Shown here piece by piece: positions 15,286 to 23,440 of a stretch of DNA of 64,000 nucleotides; position 1 is the stretch's first letter, and each line of letters opens with the position of its first letter. The notes beneath the pieces were generated by a model that was given only the letters and a program-made list of their open reading frames with translations, was not told where the DNA came from and did not search any database. The stretch is taken from NCBI GenBank assembly GCA_902765225.1, contig CACWYV010000001.1, positions 372,001 to 436,000 on the forward strand, given 5' to 3'. The stretch is from Candidatus Avelusimicrobium intestinale. Lineage in GTDB: Bacteria; Elusimicrobiota; Elusimicrobia; Elusimicrobiales; Elusimicrobiaceae. A program made the position numbers and the translations under genes.

Positions 15286-16281
15286 ATGTATATTCCGGGA
15301 TTATTTCGTAAAGTTTTTATCGGAGCTGCGGCGTTAGGTTTGGCAGCCCTGCCGGCGGTTGCCCAAGTTCCTGCCCCGTTTGGGAAAGGGGCCCGCGCGT
15401 TGGCCCGGTACGAAGCCAATGTGTGGCCCAAGTGGGTAGCGCCGGGCCGATTTTCGGCTCCTCGGCGAAACATGCCTGCTTTATCGGTTAAAATAGATAG
15501 GGGGCCGGGCTCGTACGCCCCCTTGCGTTTTTTGCGTGTACAGGCCAGACCCAGCTATCAGCCTCCTCGGCAGGGGCAGTTTCCCATGCGGGAATGGCAC
15601 GAGTTTCCGCGTCGCAATGTTTTCCCCGACAAAGACCGCGTGGATGCTGTTATTTTTGATATGGACGGCACGTTGTTGGATTCGCTGACGGCGTGGGACC
15701 GGGCTGCTGCCAAGTACCTGTTGCAAACTTATGGAATTGAATTGCCGGAAACGGTGGAACAAGAAATTAAGCAAATGTCACTTATCGGTGGGGCCCGTTA
15801 CATTCGTGAAAAATTTAATCTACCGCAAACGCCCGAGGAATTACTGGAGGGAACTTTGCAACAGGTCCGGCAACGTTATTTGACGGATATTTCGCCCAAG
15901 CCGGGGGTGCGGGAATTATTGCAAAAACTGCAGAAACAAGGCATTAAAATCAGCGTGGCGACGGCGTCGGATAAAGAGTTGGCCGTGCAGGCATTTGAAC
16001 GGCTTGGGTTATTGAACTATGTAGATTTTATCATTACCTGTGACGAAGTGGGGGCAGGGAAAAGTTCGCCCCAAGTATACGAAGCAGCCTTGGAGCGGTT
16101 GGGAACGCAAAAAACACGCACTTTGGTGGTAGAAGATGCGTTGTATGCGTTGCAAACGGCTAAAAAAGCCGGGTTTTTAACAGCTGGAGTGGATGACCCT
16201 TACCACGACGAGCAACATCGCCAACAGGCCCGGTTGGTGAGTGATTATTTTTTTACCTCGTTTACAAATAGTTTAGAATAG
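15286..16281 (+). CDS. HAD-superfamily phosphatase with signal-peptide-like N-terminus
   Basis: The C-terminal 210 residues are a HAD subfamily IA hydrolase (phosphoglycolate phosphatase / beta-phosphoglucomutase type): motif I FDMDGTLLDS at about residue 125, a helical cap, motif II VATAS, motif III GAGKSSPQVY, and motif IV LVVEDALYAL, with the acidic position conserved. What is odd is the first 120 residues: a hydrophobic signal-like segment (FIGAAALGLAALPAVAQV) followed by a basic, Pro-rich, low-complexity region. Such phosphatases are normally cytoplasmic, so this one may be exported or membrane-tethered. TATAAT lies 1-2 nt before the ATG and there is no ribosome binding site, so the start needs care. 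Confidence 0.8.
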   Translation: MYIPGLFRKVFIGAAALGLAALPAVAQVPAPFGKGARALARYEANVWPKWVAPGRFSAPRRNMPALSVKIDRGPGSYAPLRFLRVQARPSYQPPRQGQFPMREWHEFPRRNVFPDKDRVDAVIFDMDGTLLDSLTAWDRAAAKYLLQTYGIELPETVEQEIKQMSLIGGARYIREKFNLPQTPEELLEGTLQQVRQRYLTDISPKPGVRELLQKLQKQGIKISVATASDKELAVQAFERLGLLNYVDFIITCDEVGAGKSSPQVYEAALERLGTQKTRTLVVEDALYALQTAKKAGFLTAGVDDPYHDEQHRQQARLVSDYFFTSFTNSLE

Positions 16282-16288
16282 ATATAAT
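16261..16288 (+). promoter_or_regulatory. Promoter of the DUF3592 gene array
   Basis: TTTACA (16261-16266) and TATAAT (16283-16288) with 16-nt spacing lie across the end of the HAD gene, 26 nt before the first DUF3592 gene. AAGGA precedes its ATG. Confidence 0.6.
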
Positions 16289-16314
16289 AATTATTTAAAA
16301 CAAGGAACATTAAA

Positions 16315-17040
16315 ATGAAAAAATGGATATTTTTCTATGTTTTAATTATTTTCACGGTGCTTGGAATAGGTATATCTATCCACCAAAATAAAGTTACCGC
16401 AAACGAAGTTATTGTGTCCGGAACGGTGGTAGATGCAGCACGCAGGAGCACCAGTAAGGGCGGAACTACGTATGCCGAAGTGATTTCGTTTGAATTAAAC
16501 GGACAAACGCACCGATTCGCGCGTGGTTTTTCGTCCGGCAGATACCCTAAAATGGGCCGCGTGCGTGAGGTGGCGGTCAATCCCGACAATCCGCAACAAG
16601 CGCGCGTGCGGATGTGGCCGTGGTTAGAAAAATTAATGCCGTTGACGCTTAAACAATACCCAGTCATTATCTTTATGTGGTTAATGGGGTGTGCGTTTTT
16701 TGGCCTGGGGTGGTTTCTATTCTTGTATCACTACGAATTTTTCCGCCGGGCGATTATAGTGCCGGGGCGTGTTACTTCCTACGAGGAACGGCGAGGTGCT
16801 AAAGGCGGTACTACTTATGTAGAGGTTGTTTCTTATGAGTTGGACGGTCAGACCTGTACGGTTAGTGGAACAGTCGGTCTGCCGATTAAGCCCAAAATGG
16901 GAACCCCGCGCGAGGTGGGTATTGACCCGCAAAACCTACAACGGGTTCGGGTCCGTTCCGGCAGATGGTTTGGGGTTGTATTTATGGTGGCGGGGCTGGC
17001 GTTGTGGGTTTTGATAGTGTTGGCCGATAAATTCCATTAA
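16315..17040 (+). CDS. DUF3592-like membrane protein 1 (two domains)
   Basis: This 241-aa protein has three membrane helices (about residues 3-20, 116-138 and 218-237) separating two related soluble domains of about 70 residues. Each domain has the layout V-x-G-x-V ... TYAEVISFELNGQ ... G-x-x-REVAVNPDNPQQARVR, typical of DUF3592. DUF3592 proteins are widespread bacterial membrane proteins without known function. It is the first of five tandem paralogues and the only one in the MKKW subgroup with a clear ribosome binding site. The gene at 18085 is a close copy, for example GRVREVAVNPDNPQQARVR is identical in both. Confidence 0.85.
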   Translation: MKKWIFFYVLIIFTVLGIGISIHQNKVTANEVIVSGTVVDAARRSTSKGGTTYAEVISFELNGQTHRFARGFSSGRYPKMGRVREVAVNPDNPQQARVRMWPWLEKLMPLTLKQYPVIIFMWLMGCAFFGLGWFLFLYHYEFFRRAIIVPGRVTSYEERRGAKGGTTYVEVVSYELDGQTCTVSGTVGLPIKPKMGTPREVGIDPQNLQRVRVRSGRWFGVVFMVAGLALWVLIVLADKFH

Positions 17041-17060
17041 GCGTGAAAAAGAGGAACAAG

Positions 17061-17546
17061 ATGGAAGAGAATAAAGCTTTCAAGCGGATTATACCTATTG
17101 CTGTGGTAATTATGGCACCTTTTGTCCTGCTGTTGACCATAGGTCCCATGGTGTTGGGTGGGAATGTGGCACTGGCTTGTTTTGCGGGATATATGCAATT
17201 GCTAATGGTAGTAGGCATCATTTGGGATACTATTAGAAAAGTGAAGATACGGCGGGGGTTATGGGTCCGTCAAGGACGGGTCTGTTCTTGTAAACAGGTT
17301 GGGAGTTACTACTTTGATGTAGTGGAGTATGAATTTGACGGGCAAATGTATCAAGCGGACGCGGACCCGTCGGACTTTCACTACACGCCCTCTCCTATCG
17401 GTGCGCCTAGGAAAGTGTACATTGACCCCCAAAATCCCTCTGTGGCTAAACAGGTGGGGAGTTTGCATATAGTAAAAGCAATAATAGTCATAATAGGGGT
17501 ATCCTTGTTTTTAGATACCATGATATTCTTGTTACTTTTTCTTTGA
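17061..17546 (+). CDS. DUF3592-like membrane protein 2 (one domain)
   Basis: A 161-aa paralogue with two N-terminal hydrophobic segments (about 10-55), one DUF3592-like domain (YYFDVVEYEFDGQMYQAD ... GAPRKVYIDPQNPSVAK) and a C-terminal helix. I start at the ATG at 17061 because AGAGGA lies seven bases upstream; an in-frame GTG at 17043 would add six residues right behind the previous stop. Its layout differs from its MKKW neighbours and resembles the gene at 18824. Directly after its stop lies a copy of the helicase 3' end. Confidence 0.75.
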   Translation: MEENKAFKRIIPIAVVIMAPFVLLLTIGPMVLGGNVALACFAGYMQLLMVVGIIWDTIRKVKIRRGLWVRQGRVCSCKQVGSYYFDVVEYEFDGQMYQADADPSDFHYTPSPIGAPRKVYIDPQNPSVAKQVGSLHIVKAIIVIIGVSLFLDTMIFLLLFL

Positions 17547-17578
17547 TAATCACCGCGCCCCGCGGACGTAATCAAAAA
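17545..17578 (+). repeat. Helicase 3'-end repeat, copy 1
   Basis: A 34-nt segment identical to 19508-19541, which is the 3' end and stop codon of the PIF1-like helicase gene. Here it lies between two DUF3592 genes and has no coding role. It continues into the leader of the next gene, so it marks a duplication junction. Confidence 0.95.
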
Positions 17579-17586
17579 CAAAATTT

Positions 17587-18042
17587 ATGAAAAAATGGAT
17601 ATTCTTATACTTTGTAATTATTTTTGCAGCCCTAGGTATTGATTGGTGTTTTTTGGGAGAGGGGAGGCCTGTTTGGGAAGGTCTGTCTTTTTGGTTGGTT
17701 GGTGGATTGTTTCTCGGGATAGGGTGGTTTCCCTTCGCAAGCCAGTATGAATTTTTTCGCCGGGCGATTGTGGTACCCGGTCAAATAGAGGGAAATCATA
17801 AGGACCCTAAAGGGATTAGGTTGACCATTGTTTCATTTCGTCTTGACGGAGAATTGCAGACAGCGCGGATAAGAGTATTTGCTCCGGGGACGCCAACTAT
17901 CGGGGCTACGTGCGAAGTGGGGCTGGACCCGACTAATCCCCAAAACATTCGTATTCGTACGGCAACATGGTTTTGTTGGATATGGGGCGGGATTGGCTTG
18001 CTGGCGCTATTGGGGCCGGCATTATCTCATTGGTTTGGTTAA
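17587..18042 (+). CDS. DUF3592-like membrane protein 3, internally deleted
   Basis: This 151-aa paralogue starts with MKKWIFLYFVIIFAALGI, nearly identical to the gene at 18085. It then jumps to the second membrane helix (GGLFLGIGWFP), YEFFRRAIVVPG and a single C-terminal DUF3592 domain plus helix. Compared with its two-domain neighbours the first soluble domain (about 90 residues) is missing, so it looks like an in-frame deletion product. There is no ribosome binding site before the ATG; the leader is the helicase-end repeat followed by AACAAAATTT. It may be poorly translated. Confidence 0.75.
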   Translation: MKKWIFLYFVIIFAALGIDWCFLGEGRPVWEGLSFWLVGGLFLGIGWFPFASQYEFFRRAIVVPGQIEGNHKDPKGIRLTIVSFRLDGELQTARIRVFAPGTPTIGATCEVGLDPTNPQNIRIRTATWFCWIWGGIGLLALLGPALSHWFG

Positions 18043-18048
18043 CGTGTT

Positions 18049-18076
18049 ACCCGCGCCCCGCGGACGTAATCAAAAA
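18049..18076 (+). repeat. Helicase 3'-end repeat, copy 2
   Basis: Contains ccgcgccccgcggacgtaat and the following A-run, the core shared with 17545-17578 and 19508-19541. As with copy 1, the homology runs on through AAAATTTATG into the following DUF3592 gene, so one duplicated unit comprises this repeat, the leader and the gene start. Confidence 0.93.
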
Positions 18077-18084
18077 TAAAATTT

Positions 18085-18807
18085 ATGAAGAAATGGATAT
18101 TCTTATACTTTGTAATTATTTTTGCAGTACTTGGAATGGGTATACATGTTCACCAGGATCAAGTAACTGTAGATGAAGTTATCGTGCCCGGAACGGTGGT
18201 GGATGCTATCAGTTACCAGGAGAATGGGGAAACCACGTACGCAGAGGTCATTGCCTTTGAATTAGACGGAACAAAACATCGTTTTACGCGCGGAGAGACT
18301 TTTCATTGGGTACCCCAAAAGGGCCGCGTGCGTGAGGTGGCGGTAAACCCCGATAATCCGCAACAGGCGCGTGTGCGGACGTTTCCGTGGTTGGAAAAAT
18401 TAATTTCGCCGGTACTTAGGCAATACCCGGTCATTATTTTTCTTTGGCTGTTTGGTTGTGTGTTTTTTGGATTTGGCTGGTTGGGAAGTATGAATTACTA
18501 CGAATTTTTCCGTCGGGCGATTATTGTACCCGGAGTGGTAACGTCCTATACTAGCCTTCCCGGTCATAAGGGCGGTACTGTCTATCAGGAAATTGTTTCT
18601 TGTGAGTTCGGAGGACAAACACGAATGGTCCGGGCTCGCGTGGCTACTTCCCGGAAACCCAAGATGGGTGTTACGCGTGAGGTGGGTATAGATCCGGAAG
18701 ATACACAAAAGGCCTATATCCGTTACGGTATGCCGGATGAAATCATGTTCGCTATTGCCGGTTTAGTGTTATGGGCACTTATATTGATAGCCCCTGCATT
18801 TCGTTAA
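18085..18807 (+). CDS. DUF3592-like membrane protein 4 (two domains)
   Basis: A 240-aa close paralogue of the first gene of the array: three membrane helices and two soluble DUF3592-type domains, with VPGTVVDAI ... GRVREVAVNPDNPQQARVR and YEFFRRAIIVPGVVTSY ... GVTREVGIDPEDTQKAY. The start and first helix are almost identical to the deleted copy at 17587. The most variable parts among the copies are the segments between the beta strands, as would be expected for proteins diversifying a binding face, though that is inference. No ribosome binding site is visible in the leader. Confidence 0.82.
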   Translation: MKKWIFLYFVIIFAVLGMGIHVHQDQVTVDEVIVPGTVVDAISYQENGETTYAEVIAFELDGTKHRFTRGETFHWVPQKGRVREVAVNPDNPQQARVRTFPWLEKLISPVLRQYPVIIFLWLFGCVFFGFGWLGSMNYYEFFRRAIIVPGVVTSYTSLPGHKGGTVYQEIVSCEFGGQTRMVRARVATSRKPKMGVTREVGIDPEDTQKAYIRYGMPDEIMFAIAGLVLWALILIAPAFR

Positions 18808-18823
18808 TGTAAAAGGAAAAATA

Positions 18824-19501
18824 ATGAAAAAAACATCCAACTACTCATTGTCTCAAATATTTCTAGCGTGGCTGCCTTCTTTTGGATTGCTTTTGATGTT
18901 GGCGGCAGCTCCCCGGTTGTGGCCCATATTGGGTACAGTGTGGTTGCTGGGGGCTGTGTCTTTGTGCCGTGTTTTGTGGGGAGCAAAAAATGCCCGGGAT
19001 CCTCTGGTTGGCATCGTAATTGTACTGCACTACGGGGCCATATTGGTACTTTCGTTTGTATTGGGAGAGTATGACAGCCGATTATTTGCCGTGGGTTTTG
19101 GTTTCTTTATAGGAACCATCGGATTAGCGATATTATGGGGGCTGGGGCAGGAATTAGTTTTGCGTTTTTTGCGGCCCTATTTTTGTGTACAAGTGCGCGG
19201 ACATGTAACGGGTAGTGTAGAAAAGGGGAATGGGTTTTATGATGTGGTATCTTACGAATATAATGGAGAAAAATATCACATAACAGATAAAATATGGCGG
19301 CCGAGGCCCTCCACGCAGGGGATGTTACGCACCGTGACTCTTAATCCAAAACGCCCTGAAAAAGCGTTAGTTTTACAAGAGCAAATGGTAAATACGCCTA
19401 CTTGGCAATTAGTATTGTGGTTGGTTTTCGTCGTAGTGCTGATAGGGACCATCCTATGTGTGTTGTTCGGCAAAGTTGTTTATGAATATTTAGCCAGGTA
19501 A
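18824..19501 (+). CDS. DUF3592-like membrane protein 5
   Basis: A 225-aa protein with four or five hydrophobic segments in its first 115 residues, one soluble DUF3592-like domain (YDVVSYEYNGEKYHITD ... GMLRTVTLNPKRPEKALV) and a C-terminal helix. It is the most diverged member and resembles gene 2 in domain pattern. AAAAGGA precedes the ATG, 16 nt after the previous stop. Its 3' end converges on the helicase gene, with 11 nt between the two stops. Function unknown. Confidence 0.78.
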   Translation: MKKTSNYSLSQIFLAWLPSFGLLLMLAAAPRLWPILGTVWLLGAVSLCRVLWGAKNARDPLVGIVIVLHYGAILVLSFVLGEYDSRLFAVGFGFFIGTIGLAILWGLGQELVLRFLRPYFCVQVRGHVTGSVEKGNGFYDVVSYEYNGEKYHITDKIWRPRPSTQGMLRTVTLNPKRPEKALVLQEQMVNTPTWQLVLWLVFVVVLIGTILCVLFGKVVYEYLAR

Positions 19502-19507
19502 TTGGCG

Positions 19508-19541
19508 GATAATCACCGCGCCCCGCGGACGTAATCAAAAA
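19508..19541 (+). repeat. Helicase 3'-end repeat, source copy
   Basis: The parent copy of the repeat found at 17545 and 18049. On the minus strand it encodes the last residues of the helicase (FDYVRGAR) and its stop. That these bases are coding here shows the direction of copying: from this junction into the array. Confidence 0.9.
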
Positions 19542-20817
19542 ATTGTTTGACGCGTTTATCACACAGGATATCTTGCACAGAGATATCCTTTTTTAAATGC
19601 ACGCCGCTAAGCGTGCGGCAACGGCTCAAGGCCACATACGTTTGCCCCGGGGCAAACGCACCGCGCCCGATGTCCAAATAAATGTTATCAAACGTTAGCC
19701 CTTGCGATTTGTGAATCGTAATGGCCCACGCTAATTTGAGCGGGTATTGTTTGAAGAATCCTTTTACTTTCGGCTCTAACTTTTGGGTGAGGGGGTTTAG
19801 CTCGTAACGTACGTCTTCCCACACGTGCGGCTCTACTTGATACACGCAACCTTTTAGTTCAATCCGGATAAAATTTTCGCCTAAATCGTGCACGGTGCCA
19901 ATGTCCCCGTTTACCCAATCGTCCGTATTGGTGAGCATCATAATTTTGGCACCCTTTTTCAGTTTCAGTTCCGGCTCTGCCGGGGTAATTTTAGGATTAA
20001 ACCCTTCATCCCGGTAGGCCGTATACGTAAATTCCGGTCCCGGCAAACGCGTCAAGTAATGCAGGTTACGCCAGGCGGCTTCGCGGTTAGTGGGGGATAA
20101 AATAATACAGTTCTCAAACTGCTCCGGCACTTCCGGGGTTTTGTGCGTGTTGAGTAAACTGTCCAGTTGCGGCTGGGTGACTTGCCCTTCGCGAATCAAG
20201 TTGAGTAGCTGGGCAAAATCCGGGTCGGCTTTCTGGCGGAAAATACGTTTGAGTTCAAATACTTCCAGTGGTATTTGTTTTAACACATGTGCTTCAAAAA
20301 AATACGGGCTGGCATAATGCTCGCGGAAGAGATCAAATAGCCCGCCGGTTTCTTTTTCTTCCACGGGGGGGAGTTGGAATAAATCGCCAAACAAAATAAC
20401 TTTTTTGCCACCGAACGGCAAATCGCTATGGGCGGAAAGTTGTAAGATGTAATCCAAAGCGTCTAATAAATCCGCGCGGAGCATAGAGGCCTCATCAATA
20501 ATGAGTGTGTCAAAGGCCTCCACGGTTCTGCGCGGCAAACGGCGCAGGTTGGCCGGGTCTAATAAATTACCCGGTTTTAGACGAAAGAAAGAATGAACGG
20601 TTTGCCCGCGGACATTAATGGCGGCTAGCCCCGTGGTGGCCAAAACCACCGTATTTTGTGCGGTATGTTGGGCAAAGTATTTAAGTAGGGTGGTTTTACC
20701 GGTGCCCGCGCGTCCCGTAATAAAAATAAGCGGCTGGATGGCGGGCTTGGCTTCCAACAGGGCCAAGGCATCTTTAAATTCGTCCGTTAAAATAATGGGA
20801 TTTTGTTCGGCAGACAT
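19513..20817 (-). CDS. PIF1-like ATP-dependent DNA helicase
   Basis: A 434-aa superfamily 1B helicase of the PIF1/RecD-like group. Motifs in order: Walker A GRAGTGKTTLLKY, the Ia region TTGLAAINVRGQTVHSFF, Walker B LIIDEASML, GDLFQLPPV, the basic FELKRIFRQ, a late region AITIHKSQGLTFDNIYLDIG, and YVALSRCRTLSGVHL. Such helicases unwind 5'-3' and act on G-quadruplexes, replication forks or mobile DNA. I start at the ATG at 20817 (MSAEQNPIIL), where the conserved part begins; a longer frame extends 20 residues upstream. The 3' end has been copied twice into the neighbouring DUF3592 array. Confidence 0.93.
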   Translation of the reverse strand: MSAEQNPIILTDEFKDALALLEAKPAIQPLIFITGRAGTGKTTLLKYFAQHTAQNTVVLATTGLAAINVRGQTVHSFFRLKPGNLLDPANLRRLPRRTVEAFDTLIIDEASMLRADLLDALDYILQLSAHSDLPFGGKKVILFGDLFQLPPVEEKETGGLFDLFREHYASPYFFEAHVLKQIPLEVFELKRIFRQKADPDFAQLLNLIREGQVTQPQLDSLLNTHKTPEVPEQFENCIILSPTNREAAWRNLHYLTRLPGPEFTYTAYRDEGFNPKITPAEPELKLKKGAKIMMLTNTDDWVNGDIGTVHDLGENFIRIELKGCVYQVEPHVWEDVRYELNPLTQKLEPKVKGFFKQYPLKLAWAITIHKSQGLTFDNIYLDIGRGAFAPGQTYVALSRCRTLSGVHLKKDISVQDILCDKRVKQFFDYVRGAR

Positions 20818-20913
20818 ATTCTCATTATAACTTTTTCCGGTTTTGGTGCGATACAAAAATAAGGCCACCCTAAACAAAACAAAGGATATTGTTGGTATAG
20901 TTGGGCCGGGTGC

Positions 20914-21786
20914 CTATTTTTGTTTCGAGTCTTCCTTTTCTCGGCGCAGTTGGGCCAGGCGCTCTGCCTTTTGATTCTCTTTGCGACAGCGGCAACGGTA
21001 AAGCCAACAAATAAATCCGACGAAGAGAGTTTGTGCAATTATCCCAATTATCACACTAGATAGGCCTGATTTTTCCCGGGCGGGAGCATAAAACAAGAAG
21101 GGAAAACCAAATAGTATGAGGAGTACGGTAATATAACTCCAAGCGAACGAACGTAGACTTAGGCCTTGGCGTGCGGCGGGTGTCATGGTTACCATTTGTT
21201 TATAATCCAAATAGTTTTGAATCTGCTCTTGTATAAAAAACACCCGGTCTTGTTGCTCTTTAGTAGTTATATTTTCATCAGGTAATACCTGTACATCATA
21301 CTGTTGAAAGCGGCGGATATTATCTAATAATTGACGGGTGAAGGGGGATGCCATGTGCCAATATCCTGTTAATTCTATTTGGTAGGTTTGTTCCTGTGTA
21401 AAGGATAAGGTGATATGGGAAATGCTTACTGGGCTATCTTCGTCAAAAATTTCCGGCTTAAAAGATAGGGATACTTGCGTTTTATCATATGGTAAGGTGT
21501 GTGTTTGAGTGGGGGTCGGGTGACCTAAAGTGACCGCTGTATCCGAAAAATCCAGATAGGTATAATCGGTAATTGATTTGGGTGTAGCCGTAGTAATGGA
21601 AAGCCATATAAAAAAACAGCCAAAGCACCCCAGGAACAAAAGGAGAGAAACAATGCTCAACACAGGGGCGTAAAGCAAATAAGAAGAAATTAGATAAACT
21701 ACCAACAGAGGGATAGAGGCCCATCCCAAAGCATTGCGCCATTTGCGTAGATTTTCGTTGGATTTACCGGGTAATGTAATTCGCAT
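20914..21786 (-). CDS. Membrane protein of unknown function (pair member A)
   Basis: A 290-aa protein, not a family I can name with confidence. Two close hydrophobic helices (about residues 20-65) are followed by a soluble domain with TYLDFSDTAVTLG and a beta-rich stretch, then two more helices (about 205-262) and a charged C-terminal helix (RLAQLRREKEDSKQK). Order and motifs parallel the protein at 22627-23430, so they are paralogues flanking zupT. The layout resembles YcxB-like proteins, but this is a guess. TATAAT is 8 nt from the ATG and no ribosome binding site is present, so the mRNA may be leaderless. Confidence 0.7.
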   Translation of the reverse strand: MRITLPGKSNENLRKWRNALGWASIPLLVVYLISSYLLYAPVLSIVSLLLFLGCFGCFFIWLSITTATPKSITDYTYLDFSDTAVTLGHPTPTQTHTLPYDKTQVSLSFKPEIFDEDSPVSISHITLSFTQEQTYQIELTGYWHMASPFTRQLLDNIRRFQQYDVQVLPDENITTKEQQDRVFFIQEQIQNYLDYKQMVTMTPAARQGLSLRSFAWSYITVLLILFGFPFLFYAPAREKSGLSSVIIGIIAQTLFVGFICWLYRCRCRKENQKAERLAQLRREKEDSKQK

Positions 21787-21870
21787 ATATATGTATTATA
21801 ACTTTTTACCGGGTGGGAACTAATGTTTTTTTGCGCGAGGAAATGGGGTGTGTTTTTGATACGATGAGGT

Positions 21871-22635
21871 ATGACAACTTCCGTATGGATCGCGTTAGGA
21901 CTCAGTGCCTTGGCGGGGGCGGCTACGGCAGTGGGTGGCGTGCTGTCTTTTGCGATTAAAAAAGAAAATTTGGCAACGCTGGCCGTTGGGCTTGGCCTAT
22001 CGGCCGGCGTGATGATTTATGTATCGTTTATGGAATTATTGCCACAGGCCCAAAACGTGTTGCAGATGTATCCGCACGGGGGGTGGTTAAGCACGGGGTT
22101 GTTTTTTGGCGGGATTTTTGTGGCGGGAGCGGTTGATTACTTCTTGCCTTCCCACCACGTGGAAATGCGCACGCTGAATCCGGCTGATAAACTCAAAAGA
22201 TTGGGATTGTTCACGGCTTTGGCTCTCACCATACATAATTTCCCCGAAGGTCTGGCTACGTTTATGGCGGCACTGGATAGTCCGGCCCTTGGCGGCAGTG
22301 TGGCGTTGGCGGTGGCGTTGCATAATATTCCGGAAGGAATAGCGGTGGCGTTGCCTATTTTCCACGCTACAGGCAACCGCCGAAAAGCGTTTTTGTACAG
22401 TGTGCTTTCCGGACTGGCCGAGCCGGTGGGGGCACTTGTCGGATTTCTAGTATTACGGCAATTTTTACACGAAAATATTTTTGGCATTTTGTTTGCCGTT
22501 ATTGCCGGGATTATGGTGTATATCGCGCTGGATGAACTTATTCCCACCGCGCACGAATACGGAGAAGGACACCACGTCATTGGCGGAGCAGTGGCGGGTA
22601 TGGCGGTAATGGCCGTGTCGCTGGAGTTATTTTGA
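21871..22635 (+). CDS. zupT: ZIP-family divalent metal transporter (ZupT-like)
   Basis: ZIP transporters import zinc, iron and other divalent metals across the inner membrane. This 254-aa protein has about eight hydrophobic segments and both metal-site helices: HNFPEGLATF and HNIPEGIAVALPIF, followed by GLAEPVGAL. GATGAGG precedes the ATG. Its 3' end overlaps the convergent gene at 22627 by 9 nt. It sits between two paralogous membrane proteins, which may only be coincidence. Confidence 0.94.
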   Translation: MTTSVWIALGLSALAGAATAVGGVLSFAIKKENLATLAVGLGLSAGVMIYVSFMELLPQAQNVLQMYPHGGWLSTGLFFGGIFVAGAVDYFLPSHHVEMRTLNPADKLKRLGLFTALALTIHNFPEGLATFMAALDSPALGGSVALAVALHNIPEGIAVALPIFHATGNRRKAFLYSVLSGLAEPVGALVGFLVLRQFLHENIFGILFAVIAGIMVYIALDELIPTAHEYGEGHHVIGGAVAGMAVMAVSLELF

Positions 22636-23430
22636 AGAGGGGTTATAGGTGTTGGCGGCGCGGACCGTTTGTTTTTGCAGGATAGAAGCCAGTTGCTGCA
22701 ACGCGCGTTCTTTTTCCCGGCGCAGTTGTTTCAATTGCCGGGCCAGGCGGATTTCCCGGTAATAAGTCATGCCAAAAAACAGCGTAGGGAGTAATAAAAG
22801 AAATTCCCAAAGCCAAAAATAACCTGCAATAGGTGCAGCGTTACGTAGCCAATAGCCCAGGGGCAGTAATAAAAATAATAAACCGATTAAGCCGATTCCG
22901 TTTCGTATCTTCTCCGGCATACGTAACATACAACCGTAGTCCAACTGGTTTTGGATTTGCTCCCGGAGGAAGTCCGCCGTATATGTATTGGTAGGGTTTT
23001 GGGAGATAACTTCAAACCCATAACTTCTAAACCGCGGTGCATACGTAAAGACCGCCGGCAGGAAGGGGCCGTCGCTAAACCAGGTGTTCGTTTCCAAGCG
23101 AAAAGTTTGCTTGCCTTGGGTAAATAACAGGGATATTTTTTGGTACCCGATTTTGTTAACGGAAATTCGGACGAGAAAAGCCGTTTGCTGATAAGAAAGA
23201 GAGCGCCTTAGGGCGGGAGTTGTGTTCCATAGAGCGACGTTTGTTTCAGTAAAATTAAGATGAGTATATTGATTGACCAGTAATAACTTCTGCGTGACAA
23301 GGAACGCAGCCCCGCCAATTAGCAGGGGAATGGTTATATAAGCCTCGTCAATGGAAATTACGAACGGAACACAAATGCACAGGAAGATCAGTTGGGCAAC
23401 CGAGTGACCGTTTGGGATTTTAACAAACAT
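22627..23430 (-). CDS. Membrane protein of unknown function (pair member B)
   Basis: A 267-aa paralogue of the protein at 20914-21786: two N-terminal helices, the matching strand THLNFTETNVALWNTTP, a soluble domain, two helices near residues 180-225 and a charged helical end (RQLKQLRREKERALQQL). Identity is low but the order of elements and the QLRREKE end are shared. The start is 10 nt downstream of the stop of the gene at 23441, so the two are probably cotranscribed. Function unknown. Confidence 0.7.
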   Translation of the reverse strand: MFVKIPNGHSVAQLIFLCICVPFVISIDEAYITIPLLIGGAAFLVTQKLLLVNQYTHLNFTETNVALWNTTPALRRSLSYQQTAFLVRISVNKIGYQKISLLFTQGKQTFRLETNTWFSDGPFLPAVFTYAPRFRSYGFEVISQNPTNTYTADFLREQIQNQLDYGCMLRMPEKIRNGIGLIGLLFLLLPLGYWLRNAAPIAGYFWLWEFLLLLPTLFFGMTYYREIRLARQLKQLRREKERALQQLASILQKQTVRAANTYNPSSK

Positions 23431-23440
23431 AGTTGTGCCC

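Noticed and set aside
16315-19501. Insertion sequence or transposon behind the DUF3592 duplications
   Set aside because: No transposase, no terminal inverted repeats; the repeats are explained by copying of the helicase 3' end.
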